The position numbers and the translations under genes were made by a program. Positions 51,575 to 62,173 of a stretch of DNA of 64,000 nucleotides are shown here, piece by piece; position 1 is the first letter of the stretch; each line of letters begins with the position of its first letter. This DNA comes from a bacterium (lineage in GTDB: Bacteria; Cyanobacteriota; Vampirovibrionia; Vampirovibrionales; Vampirovibrionaceae): contig JAUIEU010000001.1 of the NCBI GenBank assembly GCA_030429585.1, forward strand, positions 739,994 to 803,993. Direction: 5' to 3'. The notes beneath the pieces are model-generated. The model did not search any database. It worked only from the letters and a program-made list of their open reading frames with translations, and was not told the DNA's origin.

Positions 51575-52371
51575 CAGAAGCCAAGCCGCCATCTGCCTGC
51601 CAAGCGTTTCATCAGCAGGCCGCCGCTTATCAACAACACGCGCATAATAGTGCTAGGGTTCAGCCCCAAGTGGCCGCTGCTTTTATCCAATGGCTAAACA
51701 ATAACAAGGCTAGCCAGCTAGCCTTGCCCACCCTAATAGAAGTTGGTTGTGGCACTGGCTTACTAACCCAGCAGTTACCCGCCATATTTCCACATAGCAC
51801 CATTACCGCGACAGATGCCGCCCCCAATATGGTGGCCATGGCCCAACAACACACCGCGTCATCCTCTATAAATTTTACCGTGTGGGATGCCAACCAACCT
51901 TTAAGCGCTTTACCCACCCCAACCCCCAGCGGGCTGGTTAGTAGCATGGCCATGCATTGGTTAGATAATTGGCAACACAGCCTAACCCACTGGCAGCAAC
52001 ACACTAGCACTATTGCGCTGGCGGCCATGGTAGAAGGTTCATTAGTAGAATGGTACACCCTGTGCGCCCAACATAATGCGCCGTGTAAGTCGCCAGTGTT
52101 TCCTAGCATTAACGCCATTACCCAAACCTTTGGCCATAGCTGGCAGGTAACCCAGCAATCCTATACGGTTACCGAAAGCCACACCTCGCCGTGGGCCTTT
52201 GCCAAACATTTGCACATCATTGGGGCCGCAACACCTAGTCAGCACACTCAGCAAAGCAGCCATGGGTTTTTAAAAACTCTAGCGCAGCAACATGCTAATG
52301 GAGCCACGCCATTTAGTGTGACCTATCAACTCGCCTTTGTTCTGGCCCATAAACAACCCACGGTAAATTAA
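51556..52371 (+). CDS. bioC: Malonyl-ACP O-methyltransferase BioC
   Basis: 271 residues. SAM-binding motif LIEVGCGTGLLTQQLP, followed by ATDAAPNMVAMAQQ and LVSSMAMHWLDNW. The start AFHQQAAAYQQHAHNSARVQ matches the family start. Methylates malonyl-ACP to disguise it as a fatty acid primer. Overlaps the esterase gene by 19 bp. Confidence 0.9.
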   Translation: MVGHPVAEAKPPSACQAFHQQAAAYQQHAHNSARVQPQVAAAFIQWLNNNKASQLALPTLIEVGCGTGLLTQQLPAIFPHSTITATDAAPNMVAMAQQHTASSSINFTVWDANQPLSALPTPTPSGLVSSMAMHWLDNWQHSLTHWQQHTSTIALAAMVEGSLVEWYTLCAQHNAPCKSPVFPSINAITQTFGHSWQVTQQSYTVTESHTSPWAFAKHLHIIGAATPSQHTQQSSHGFLKTLAQQHANGATPFSVTYQLAFVLAHKQPTVN

Positions 52372-52375
52372 GCCC

Positions 52376-53089
52376 ATGCGTGTATTTATTACCGGCACCG
52401 ATACAGATATTGGCAAAACCCTGATTAGTGCTTGGCTATGCGCCCAACTAAAGGCCACCTACTACAAACCCATCCAATGCGGGCTACCCGCCGATGCGGA
52501 TACCGTGGCGGCCTTATCGGGTCAGCCGGTGTGGCCCAGCAATTACAGCTTCAACCAAGCCGTATCGCCTCATTTAGCCGCAGAACAGTCGGGCACCGTT
52601 ATTTCACTATCGGCGATTACTCCGCCCAGCATAAAGGACACCCCTGCTTGTATCGGCGAAGGCGCCGGAGGCGTGCTAGTGCCTATTAATCCCAGCGGCG
52701 ATACCTTACTGACCATTATGGAGCACCTAAACTGGCCCGTTATTGTGGTGGCGCGCAGCACGCTGGGCACCATTAACCATACCTGCTTAACCATTCAGGC
52801 CCTTAAAGGCGCTGGGCTTAGCGTCCTTGGCGTGGTGCTAAACGGCCCACCTAACCCGCACAATGTGGCCGCCATAGAGTATTATGGAAAGGTGCCGATA
52901 CTGGCCCAAGTACCCCTACTACACTCGGAACCACCTGCGCCATGTTTCCCAGCCACGACTGCAACAAGCCCCCTAAAAAACAAGCCGGCAGACTTGCCCC
53001 CAAGCAACCTAGCCCTAGCGCAATGGGTACAGCAAACGCCCCTGCCCGCAGCATTGAAGAATGCGATGCAGCTGCCCGCCACCTGCTAG
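52376..53089 (+). CDS. bioD: Dethiobiotin synthetase
   Basis: 237 residues. P-loop FITGTDTDIGKTLISAWL, YYKPIQCG and GAGGVLVPIN. Closes the ureido ring using ATP and CO2. Starts 4 bp after bioC. The 3' end overlaps the bioA start. Confidence 0.93.
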   Translation: MRVFITGTDTDIGKTLISAWLCAQLKATYYKPIQCGLPADADTVAALSGQPVWPSNYSFNQAVSPHLAAEQSGTVISLSAITPPSIKDTPACIGEGAGGVLVPINPSGDTLLTIMEHLNWPVIVVARSTLGTINHTCLTIQALKGAGLSVLGVVLNGPPNPHNVAAIEYYGKVPILAQVPLLHSEPPAPCFPATTATSPLKNKPADLPPSNLALAQWVQQTPLPAALKNAMQLPATC

Positions 53090-54444
53090 CTGATGACGCC
53101 GCCTATGTGTGGCACCCGTTTACGCATCCGCATTTAGCTGGGCCTCCTCTGCCTGTGGTTAAAGCCAAAGACGCCTACGTGTGGGATATGCAGGGCAACC
53201 GCTATATTGATGCCATTGGTAGCTGGTGGGTTAATATCCACGGCCATGGGCACCCCGTACTAACCACCGCCTTACGGCAGGCCATTCAGTTAGATCATAT
53301 TCAGTTTGCAGGCGCCACCCACCCACAAGCTGTGTTGTTAGCCAAGCAACTAGACGCCCATTACCCCAGCCCACCCTGCAAAGATGCCAGCAACCACTGG
53401 CGCACCTTTTATAGCGATAACGGCAGCACCGCCGTAGAAGTAGCCCTAAAAATTGCCTACCAATATTGGCAGCAGGCAGATGAACCGAATCGTACCCGAT
53501 TTTTAGCCATGCAAGGCGGCTACCACGGCGATACCGTCGGCGCCATGAGCGTGGGCCCTATTACAAAAGGCCCGGTAAATAACGATGATGACTATACCAG
53601 CAATGGCTTTGCCGAACCCTTTGCCCCCTTGTGCTTCCCTGTGGATCGCATCCCCTACCCCGAGCATTACTGGGGCAACGATGCCATTGACCAAGCCGAA
53701 GCCGATAGCTTAGACGCTTTAGACAAATACTTAGACCAACACGGCCACAACACCGCTGCCTTTATTGCCGAACCCATATTACAAGGCGCCGGAGGCATGC
53801 GATTATCTCGGTCCCAGTATTGGGATGCCGTGTTAGAACGCCTAGCCGCCTATAACATTGTGGTAATTTTTGACGAAGTGCTAACCGGTTTTGGCCGTAC
53901 GGGTAAACTGTTTGCCGCAGAGCACCTGACGAATCGCCCCCATATTGTATGCCTTAGCAAGGGCCTTACCGGTGGCGTGTTGCCACTGGGCGTTACATTG
54001 GTGCAAAACAGCCTCTATCAGGCCTTCCATGGCGATGGGGCGAGCCCACAAGCCAGCCATGCGTTTTTACATGGCCACAGTTTTACGGGTAACCCTATTG
54101 CGTGCGCCGTAGCCAATGCCAGCCTACAACTGTTTGAACACGACAACACCCTACAAAAAATAGCCGCCATGGCGGCCCTGCATACCGAGCAACTCACTGC
54201 GCTGCACGATAAAGGCCTTATCTACCGCCCGCGCACCATTGGGCCCATGGCCGCCTTTAACATGGGCCAACCCACCGCCCGCTACGACCACCCCTTACGC
54301 CAAACCCTTACCCAGCAAGCGCAACACAACGGCATACTACTGCGCCCGTGGGGCAATACCGCCTATTTTCTGCCCCCTGTTTGCCTATCTCCGCAGGATT
54401 TAACCTGGGTTTATACTACTTTGCAGGCCCACTGCCTATCCTAA
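53023..54444 (+). CDS. bioA: Adenosylmethionine-8-amino-7-oxononanoate aminotransferase
   Basis: 473 residues from ATG 53023 (the frame is open to 52942). Class III aminotransferase: YVWHPFTHPHLAG, IDAIGSWWVNIHGHGHP, YSDNGSTAVEVALK and the PLP lysine in VCLSKGLTGGVLPLG. Converts KAPA to DAPA. Overlaps bioD by 67 bp. The exact start is uncertain: no Shine-Dalgarno sequence decides between the two. Confidence 0.93.
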   Translation: MGTANAPARSIEECDAAARHLLADDAAYVWHPFTHPHLAGPPLPVVKAKDAYVWDMQGNRYIDAIGSWWVNIHGHGHPVLTTALRQAIQLDHIQFAGATHPQAVLLAKQLDAHYPSPPCKDASNHWRTFYSDNGSTAVEVALKIAYQYWQQADEPNRTRFLAMQGGYHGDTVGAMSVGPITKGPVNNDDDYTSNGFAEPFAPLCFPVDRIPYPEHYWGNDAIDQAEADSLDALDKYLDQHGHNTAAFIAEPILQGAGGMRLSRSQYWDAVLERLAAYNIVVIFDEVLTGFGRTGKLFAAEHLTNRPHIVCLSKGLTGGVLPLGVTLVQNSLYQAFHGDGASPQASHAFLHGHSFTGNPIACAVANASLQLFEHDNTLQKIAAMAALHTEQLTALHDKGLIYRPRTIGPMAAFNMGQPTARYDHPLRQTLTQQAQHNGILLRPWGNTAYFLPPVCLSPQDLTWVYTTLQAHCLS

Positions 54445-54530
54445 GGCAATTTTACAGATTCACACCTGTTTTAACCCCTAATGGGCAAGTGTGTGTCCTT
54501 GCTTAACGTCTAATCCTCGGGGTATTTATT

Positions 54531-56018
54531 GTGCTTATCACTAGCGTATCGCCATCCTTGGCCCATTCTTCCAAAAAGTCTTCATCCACGCATCCACGTT
54601 TATCGAAAAAATTACCCCGCTTACCACACGTCACCTTTGGCAACGCCCAGTGGCAACCCCAATGGAAAGACTGGATTGCTAAATGCGGTGATTTTTTCGT
54701 AGGTAAATATTACCAACTTAAAGAAGCCCATCACCCCACTGAAAAGCACCCCGAAACGGGCAACAAATACCAACAAATGGCGGCAGGCTTCCCGCCACCA
54801 CGGCCATTTCAGCCCTTTTTAGACGCCCAAGCCAAGTATGCCATTGACCCGAAAAACTACGCCTACAATAAATACCAAGGCGAACCCTACTACCGCCAAG
54901 CACTTGCGGAACACCTGCACGACCGCTTTAACATTACCATCAACGCAGATACTCAAATTATCCCCACCAAGGCCAGCAACGAGGCCCTGTTTGATTTACT
55001 CAAAGACATGGACGTCCCCACTATTAACGGCCAACCCGCCCAAACGTGGTTGCCATCCCCTGGGTACGATACCTACAACATTGCCAGTAAAGCTGGCGGC
55101 TGGGGCATTAACACTTACAGCCTAAGCAACGAAAACCCCTACCCCTACAAGGGGAATCCCTTTTTGTTTGATTTTAACAAGGCCTGGGGTGATATGGATA
55201 AAAATGCCCAAGCACGTATTAAGCTATTGGTGTTGAATTACCCTAACAACCCCACCGGCGCTACCGCCCCCAAGGAATACCTAAACGACGTGCTACGTTT
55301 TGCCAACGAACATGGCTTGCTGGTTATACGCGATTTTGCCTATGCCGATACCTACCAAGTAGATGCCGATGGCACCCCCCTAACCGCACGCCCCGCCAGC
55401 ATGTTTGAACTAGATGCCGCCAAGGACCCAAAGGCTAAACTTGTTGAAATGCACACCTTTAGCAAATCCATGCTTATTCCTAGTGAGCGGGCGGGCTATG
55501 CGGTATTTTCTAAAGCGTTAACAGAAAAACACCCTGACGAACCCTTTGCCTTTTCTCAAGGATTATTAGAAATTAAAAAGCGCCGCGATGCCACAGGCCC
55601 GTCATACGTCTTCCAAAAATCCTTGGTGGACGCCTTAAAAGACAAAGAGGGTTACCGTGCCTTTTTACAAAAAGAAAATCGCTTGGCCACGGAAAAGTAT
55701 CATGCCGTGCGTGGTATTTTAGAAAAATCCGGTTGGGATATACTAGGCGACGCTAACAGCGTGTGCCCTTATTACGTGTGGGCCAAAGTGCCGGTAAAAA
55801 ACATGAGTAGCGAAGACTTTGCCATTAAGGCTTTTAAAGAAGCCTCCGTAGGGGTTATCCCTGGGGCACACCTCACACCGGATGGTTCCACGGCAGGCGA
55901 GGGCTACATACGCATTGCCTTAAGCAGCAACCCCTTAAACAAAAATCCCAACAATGGCGAGTACACCGGCCCACTCATCGAGGCCGCCAATCGTTTGGCA
56001 AAATTAAAAGGCTCATAG
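54531..56018 (+). CDS. PLP-dependent class I/II aminotransferase
   Basis: 495 residues from GTG 54531. Fold-type I features: NYPNNPTGATAP, IRDFAYADTYQ and the PLP lysine in HTFSKSMLIPSERAG. An about 70-residue N-terminal extension precedes the domain. Substrate unknown; related to aspartate/LL-diaminopimelate aminotransferases. Follows bioA by 86 bp but no link to biotin is evident. Confidence 0.8.
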   Translation: MLITSVSPSLAHSSKKSSSTHPRLSKKLPRLPHVTFGNAQWQPQWKDWIAKCGDFFVGKYYQLKEAHHPTEKHPETGNKYQQMAAGFPPPRPFQPFLDAQAKYAIDPKNYAYNKYQGEPYYRQALAEHLHDRFNITINADTQIIPTKASNEALFDLLKDMDVPTINGQPAQTWLPSPGYDTYNIASKAGGWGINTYSLSNENPYPYKGNPFLFDFNKAWGDMDKNAQARIKLLVLNYPNNPTGATAPKEYLNDVLRFANEHGLLVIRDFAYADTYQVDADGTPLTARPASMFELDAAKDPKAKLVEMHTFSKSMLIPSERAGYAVFSKALTEKHPDEPFAFSQGLLEIKKRRDATGPSYVFQKSLVDALKDKEGYRAFLQKENRLATEKYHAVRGILEKSGWDILGDANSVCPYYVWAKVPVKNMSSEDFAIKAFKEASVGVIPGAHLTPDGSTAGEGYIRIALSSNPLNKNPNNGEYTGPLIEAANRLAKLKGS

Positions 56019-56032
56019 CTTTTTATTAAAAC

Positions 56033-56109
56033 TGGTCGGGATGACAGGATTCGAACCTGCGGCCCCCTGCTCCCAAAGCAGGTGCGCTACCAAACTGCGC
56101 CACATCCCG
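56033..56109 (-). tRNA. tRNA-Pro(UGG)
   Basis: Reverse strand cloverleaf: acceptor CGGGATG with CATCCCG, anticodon loop TTTGGGA with TGG, T-loop TTCGAAT, encoded CCA at 56033-56035. 77 nt. Confidence 0.95.
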
Positions 56110-56166
56110 GCCAATCATAAATTTAGTGTAGCCCACCTGCGGTGCAAATTCTACCGTTAAACCAGC

Positions 56167-56188
56167 AAACTGCGCCGCAACCCGGCCA
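56167..56188 (-). repeat. Partial copy of the tRNA-Pro 5' end
   Basis: 22 bases match 56092-56113 (D-arm and acceptor 5' side of tRNA-Pro) at 20 positions. The rest of the tRNA is absent. Probably a remnant of duplication or of an old integration event. Confidence 0.5.
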
Positions 56189-56244
56189 GAAGCTACATAG
56201 TCTATCGCTATGACAGCGCCGGTGCAACCACTTTACCAGCGGTT

Positions 56245-57066
56245 TTAGCATTTTGGCAGTACAGCACCCTTTTCGCGGCGGTAGTTACCCTCTTCCAGCT
56301 CATGGGTCAAAGTCACGCGGTCGTCAAACACAAAACACTCGCCATGCCAGCGGGTGTTGGCTTGGGGCACCGCGCGCAGGTAGTTTAATATGCCACCTTC
56401 TAACTGGGCCACATTGGGCACACCTTGGGCCTGCAAATAGGCACTCGCCTTTTCGCACCGAATACCACCGGTACAAAACATGGCCACTTGGGGAGCTGCT
56501 TTTAGGGTGTCCAGATTATCCGCCACATATTGTTTAAAGGCGGTAAAATTATCGGTGCTAGGGTTAACGGCGCCAGCAAAGCTACCCACCTGCACTTCAA
56601 AGTCATTGCGCACATCCAGCACGGGGATGGCCGGGTTATCCACTAGCGCGTTCCATTCTTCCGGGGCCACATGCTGGCCAGTAGATTGGGCCGGTTGAAT
56701 GCCAGCCTCGCGGAAGGTCACCACTTCTGGGCGAATGTCTACCACCAACTTACCAAAGGGCATGGCGCTAGCCGTGGTGTATAAAATACGATTGATCGGG
56801 ATGCGGCTAAAGGGCTCGTCAGCGCGCAGGGCACTTACCCAGGCTTCCACGTTGGCAGGCGGGCCGGCAATCGTCACATTTAGGCCTTCTTCGGCCAGCA
56901 GCACGGTGCCTTTTAGGCCAAGGGCTTCTGCACAAGCAGACAGACGTTGCTGCAAAGCATCCAAATCCGGCATGGGACAAAACCGGTAAAAGGTGGCCAC
57001 CGCAAGGGGCATGGCCAATGGTTCAGTGGGGGGTAAATCGGCGTGTGGCATGGTTTTATTCATCAA
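56245..57066 (-). CDS. trhO: tRNA uridine(34) hydroxylase (rhodanese-like, YceA/TrhO)
   Basis: 273 residues. N-terminal acylphosphatase-like part (GLKGTVLLAEEGLNVTIAGP) and a rhodanese domain with VLDVRNDFEVQVGSF and the active loop FCTGGIRCEKASAYL; near the end HELEEG. TrhO makes 5-hydroxyuridine at position 34 of tRNAs such as Pro(UGG) and Ala(UGC), both encoded here. Divergent from the next gene. Confidence 0.92.
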   Translation of the reverse strand: MMNKTMPHADLPPTEPLAMPLAVATFYRFCPMPDLDALQQRLSACAEALGLKGTVLLAEEGLNVTIAGPPANVEAWVSALRADEPFSRIPINRILYTTASAMPFGKLVVDIRPEVVTFREAGIQPAQSTGQHVAPEEWNALVDNPAIPVLDVRNDFEVQVGSFAGAVNPSTDNFTAFKQYVADNLDTLKAAPQVAMFCTGGIRCEKASAYLQAQGVPNVAQLEGGILNYLRAVPQANTRWHGECFVFDDRVTLTHELEEGNYRREKGAVLPKC

Positions 57067-57199
57067 TAAATAATGGGGTTAGGTAAAATTACCTAGGCAA
57101 ACACCCGTATTCGGGCAGTTTTCATCAGGCAATTTACCCCTCTATTGTGGCTTAATAAGGGTACGCTCTTCAATCCCTCCCCATTCAGAAAGTTTCGCT

Positions 57200-57715
57200 A
57201 TGTCGGTTTCCGTCATTACTGCCCCCACCTTTAGCGCCACCAAAAAACCAGCACCCACACCCAAAAAAGGCTTATTTGGTCTGTTTAGCCGGGCGCGTCA
57301 AACCGCCAATGCCCCGGTAACCAAGTATGGGTTAGAACTCATTGCCTCTAAGGCCATCGAAAAAAAAGTGGGCGAACCTGACGGAATTTTAGAAAATATT
57401 TTGCAGTACTGGAAACCCAAGTACTACAACGCTTACAAGCTAAGCAAAATTGCCAGCCAAAAACGAAGCATGCGGATGCTAGCCCTAGTGGCGGGCTTAA
57501 TGTTTCCGCGGCGTTTCCCAGCCTTGGTGGCGGCGGCCCAAAGTGGCGGCAAGTTAACCCTAGCCGAGTTACTGGGCATTTGGTTGGCCCCCGATGCCGT
57601 GCTGGCCTACAACGCCCACAAAAAAGACGTGTTTACCGGCGGCAAAACCACCAAACCTGGCCCTAACCGCCCCATCAAACAAACCTTGGGCAAACTGTTT
57701 AGCCGAAGCGCTTAA
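57200..57715 (+). CDS. Conserved-looking protein of unknown function
   Basis: 171 residues, basic (Lys/Arg/Pro-rich). A disordered N-terminus with PTPKKGLFGLFSRARQ is followed by helices (LENILQYWKPKYYNAYKLSK) and a hydrophobic segment (MLALVAGLMFPRRFPALVAA), then LGIWLAPDAVLAYN. Pro/Lys-rich end. Possibly membrane-associated. I do not recognise it. Confidence 0.55.
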   Translation: MSVSVITAPTFSATKKPAPTPKKGLFGLFSRARQTANAPVTKYGLELIASKAIEKKVGEPDGILENILQYWKPKYYNAYKLSKIASQKRSMRMLALVAGLMFPRRFPALVAAAQSGGKLTLAELLGIWLAPDAVLAYNAHKKDVFTGGKTTKPGPNRPIKQTLGKLFSRSA

Positions 57716-57780
57716 GCCGCCCTTACATAATTTTTACACCATTATGCCGATTGAAACGAGCCAACTGGCTCTGTTTTCCC

Positions 57781-59284
<1,504 letters not shown>

Positions 59285-59295
59285 CCATTTGTATC

Positions 59296-59338
59296 GCCTG
59301 CTGGTAACGCAACGCCTTTATCAGCAGGCCTTTAATTT
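59296..59338 (+). terminator. Intra-operon terminator/attenuator between atpD and atpC
   Basis: GCCTGCTG (59296-59303) pairs perfectly with CAGCAGGC (59322-59329), followed by a T-rich run ending in seven T. It may lower atpC transcription relative to atpD. Confidence 0.6.
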
Positions 59339-59362
59339 TTTTAAACGATAAGGGATGCCCCG

Positions 59363-59755
59363 ATGAAACTAACGATTCAAACCCCGGATGCCACCATTGT
59401 GGATATGGATAACGTTGTCTCGGTACAGGCCCGCACAGAAGATGGCGGCTTTGGCATTTTACCCGGCCACATCCCCATGACTTCTGCTTTGGATGTTGCC
59501 CTAGTAAGCTACCTAACCCCGGATGACGCCAAGCACACCGTGGCCGTGATGGGTGGGGTACTTAACACCGATGGCAGCACGGTAACCATACTAACCATTG
59601 CCGCCGAGCATGCCAACGATATTGACCAGCTGCGCGCCAGCGAAGCACTACAACGCGCGGAAGAACGGCTAAAAAGCCGCACAGCAGATGTTGACGTGAA
59701 TCGGGCAAAACTATCTGTAGCCCGTGCTCAAACCCGCTTAAGCGCTATTCGCTAA
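59363..59755 (+). CDS. atpC: ATP synthase F1 epsilon subunit
   Basis: 130 residues, normal length. LTIQTPDATIVDMDNVVSVQ, GGFGILPGHIPMTSAL and GGVLNTDGSTVTILT mark the beta-sandwich, and a C-terminal helical hairpin (ALQRAEERLKSR) completes it. Central stalk and regulatory subunit. Follows atpD. Confidence 0.95.
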   Translation: MKLTIQTPDATIVDMDNVVSVQARTEDGGFGILPGHIPMTSALDVALVSYLTPDDAKHTVAVMGGVLNTDGSTVTILTIAAEHANDIDQLRASEALQRAEERLKSRTADVDVNRAKLSVARAQTRLSAIR

Positions 59756-59880
59756 AGGGGTTGCGTTACTTATTTGGCACCGCTATTTGTAGGGCGCATT
59801 ACATTCTACAAAAGGCACAATTTGCTTTTCAGGAGCGTTGGCAACTGTAGTACCGTTGCCCACCCTCACACTGGAGTGTC

Positions 59881-60999
59881 ATGAATTTGTCCTGGGTTTC
59901 CAACCACATGCAGCCGCTATTATCGCGGCCCGGCATTGCCGTTGGCCAATCCCAGCCCCCTAAAAGCTCCGCCCTCGCCACTTTTCCAGCAATAACGGAT
60001 CATGTTCAGTTTGGCAACCAGGGGATCGTCGACCATGAAAAAGCCCTGGCGTGGAAACAAAAAGGCAACGACGCCCACTATGCCCGCGACTACAACGGCG
60101 CCATTAAGGCCTACGAAAAAGCCCTAAGTTACGACGACACCTTTGTGGACGCGTGGTTTAACCTGGGACACACCTACATTAATACAGGCCAATTTAAATC
60201 TGCCGCCACCGCTTTTTACACCTTACTGGCCCATTCGCCCCACGATAACGAAGCCCGCATCAAGCTAGTAGAGCAACTTTTCCGCCTAGGGCAAGATAAC
60301 GTGGCCATTGCCCACCTGGATGATTTGCAACACAAGCACCCCGAGTTTGACCCAGCCCGACGACTGAATGGGTACCACCGCTTGCAATACTGGGCCAAAA
60401 AATACGGCAAACCCACCCAACCCATCATTAATACCCTAGGCAGCCACACCCTTACCCAAGCCGCTCAACTCCTCAACCAATATGGCGCCTACCGTCGCCG
60501 CATTGGTAAACCCCTATCCATAAACATTAACCAACTGCCCACCTTGGCCCAAACCGAGTTTTACCCAACCACTCAGGTGGATTATGTACCCAATTTAGCC
60601 GAATACCATCACCGAAAAACGCCCCAGCGCAGTAGTATACGTTTTTCTCCTCCCATGGCCTTTGCCCACCCTGCCGTATTGGCCGCCTATTGGCTCCACG
60701 AATCTATCCACGCCAAGGATAACGACCCCCTAACCAGTATTACGGAAGAACAAGACGCCTACCGCGAGAAGGTGCAGTTTTGGCAATGGTTTACCAGCCA
60801 ACCAGGCCACCCCGCCGTTAGTGACCCTAACCTAGACTATGCCACCCACCTATTTATCCAAGCCCCTCAATTACTCGATAAAAAAGTAGCACTTCACTAC
60901 CGCACCCGAAACCCTAATATCCCCAAACAATCGCCTAACCATCCGCCAAAGCCCTCTTTTGTCAGCACGCCGCCACCGGTAAGCCCCTCATTGCCCTAA
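59881..60999 (+). CDS. TPR protein with C-terminal HExxH putative metallopeptidase
   Basis: 372 residues. Residues about 55-160 contain two to three TPR repeats (AWKQKGNDAHYARDYNGAIK, AWFNLGHTYINTGQFKSAAT). A helical linker follows. Residues about 255-310 hold AAYWLHESIHAKDNDP, where H273-E274-S-I-H277 is a zinc-binding HExxH, with acidic residues E289/E290 nearby as possible third ligand. Pro-rich C-terminal tail. Not a family I can name. Confidence 0.6.
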   Translation: MNLSWVSNHMQPLLSRPGIAVGQSQPPKSSALATFPAITDHVQFGNQGIVDHEKALAWKQKGNDAHYARDYNGAIKAYEKALSYDDTFVDAWFNLGHTYINTGQFKSAATAFYTLLAHSPHDNEARIKLVEQLFRLGQDNVAIAHLDDLQHKHPEFDPARRLNGYHRLQYWAKKYGKPTQPIINTLGSHTLTQAAQLLNQYGAYRRRIGKPLSININQLPTLAQTEFYPTTQVDYVPNLAEYHHRKTPQRSSIRFSPPMAFAHPAVLAAYWLHESIHAKDNDPLTSITEEQDAYREKVQFWQWFTSQPGHPAVSDPNLDYATHLFIQAPQLLDKKVALHYRTRNPNIPKQSPNHPPKPSFVSTPPPVSPSLP

Positions 61000-61144
61000 C
61001 ATCACTTTTTTAATCCATTTGTTACAAAGCATGTAGTTTTCCATCATCTATCCGAAACCCACATACAAACCCGAAGATTTAGCAGGTTAATCCCTCGGGT
61101 AAACCCGTACAATAAATATTCTAGCCTGGGTAATACTGCCCTGG

Positions 61145-61170
61145 GGTTATGGTTACTGTGGGCCATAACC
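61145..61170. other. Hairpin between convergent genes
   Basis: GGTTATGG (61145-61152) pairs perfectly with CCATAACC (61163-61170). No T-tract. Lies between the TPR gene and the end of the XRE gene on the other strand. Confidence 0.4.
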
Positions 61171-61244
61171 GATGGTTCAGTACTACCGTTCAATAACAAC
61201 AATGCAAGCGATGTATAAGGATGGTGGCATGACGTTGGATGAAT

Positions 61245-61679
61245 TTATCCGTCAGGTAATGCAATGTGTTCAGCTAGCTGATGTACTATATCAGGCGAAA
61301 GCCGACTTACCCCCTCCGGGGAAAGGTTCTCAAAGCGAACCAGCTCCTGACGAATCTGCTGAAACGCTGCCGGAGACAACTGCTGAAGCTGGCCACGCTT
61401 AATTTGCTCCATCACGGCAAGCAATAGCTCTGGCACCGTGTAATCATCCATCGCTCGCAACGAGCGTAAACGAGGCAGGGTAAAGCCCCCCTCTGTAAAA
61501 ATAGCCGTATTCGCTAAGCGCTCTAAGGTGGCATCTTTAAACCGGCGGCGGCCGTGGATTAAGTTAGACAACCCCACCGGCGACATATCCATTTGCTGGG
61601 CCACCGCATCCAACAACTGCCCCTGCCGAAGCAGAAACACTTGTATTTCCTGGCCAAGATACGAAGCGGCCGGTTTCAT
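61245..61679 (-). CDS. XRE-family regulator 1
   Basis: 144 residues. N-terminal helix-turn-helix QLLDAVAQQMDMSPVGLSNL followed by GRRRFKDATLERLAN. The C-terminal 70 residues are helical (VPELLLAVMEQIKRGQLQQL), probably dimerisation. Faces a palindrome-rich spacer shared with a second XRE gene. Confidence 0.7.
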   Translation of the reverse strand: MKPAASYLGQEIQVFLLRQGQLLDAVAQQMDMSPVGLSNLIHGRRRFKDATLERLANTAIFTEGGFTLPRLRSLRAMDDYTVPELLLAVMEQIKRGQLQQLSPAAFQQIRQELVRFENLSPEGVSRLSPDIVHQLAEHIALPDG

Positions 61680-62173
61680 AGCGGGGCATCCTTTAAACGT
61701 GAGTCATTAAGAAGAAAAAACCTGAAGGCGTGTAACAACCCTGTCATATAAAATCTTTCTTTATTGAAATATAGTTTTCAATAATGCTAATATCGTGAAC
61801 GATACATAGGTTGGTTAACGCTTCAGAACGTTCCTGGGTTTTTAGGCCCAAACCATAGTAACAGCAGTGTTGTTACTGTCGTTTAGCTTGAAAACCCTTA
61901 TCTTCTAACCAGAAAGATGATCTTTCGGTTGGATTTGTTCCTGCACTATGATTTCTATTGTACATGCATTTTTAAATCGAAGGTTTATGAAACGTCGATT
62001 ATTTCAATAGGAACAAGGGTTTTACAAAGATAAAAAACGGATATTCCTATTATACAAAGACATAGCGACATTTAAAGCCAATATAGCAATGAATAGACAC
62101 AATTTGAAACGTTTCAATCCTGAAACACCAAGACAGAGACGCCCCAAAGAGAACAGAGAACGAGGAAACCCCC
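61680..62173. other. Non-coding spacer with repeated TTGAAA/TTTCAA palindromes
   Basis: About 490 bp without a gene, between divergent XRE genes. It holds an inverted repeat TTATTGAAA-6 nt-TTTCAATAA (61761-61784), a perfect palindrome TTGAAACGTTTCAA (62104-62117), TGAAAC...TTTCA at about 61987-62006, AGTAACA/TGTTACT (61857-61877) and GAAAGA-TGA-TCTTTC (61912-61926). AT-rich compared with the neighbours. Confidence 0.55.

Noticed and set aside
61172-61402. 76-residue plus-strand frame overlapping XRE regulator 1
   Set aside because: The opposite frame encodes a clear helix-turn-helix protein; this one ends in low-complexity Pro/Glu/Thr and seems to be its shadow.
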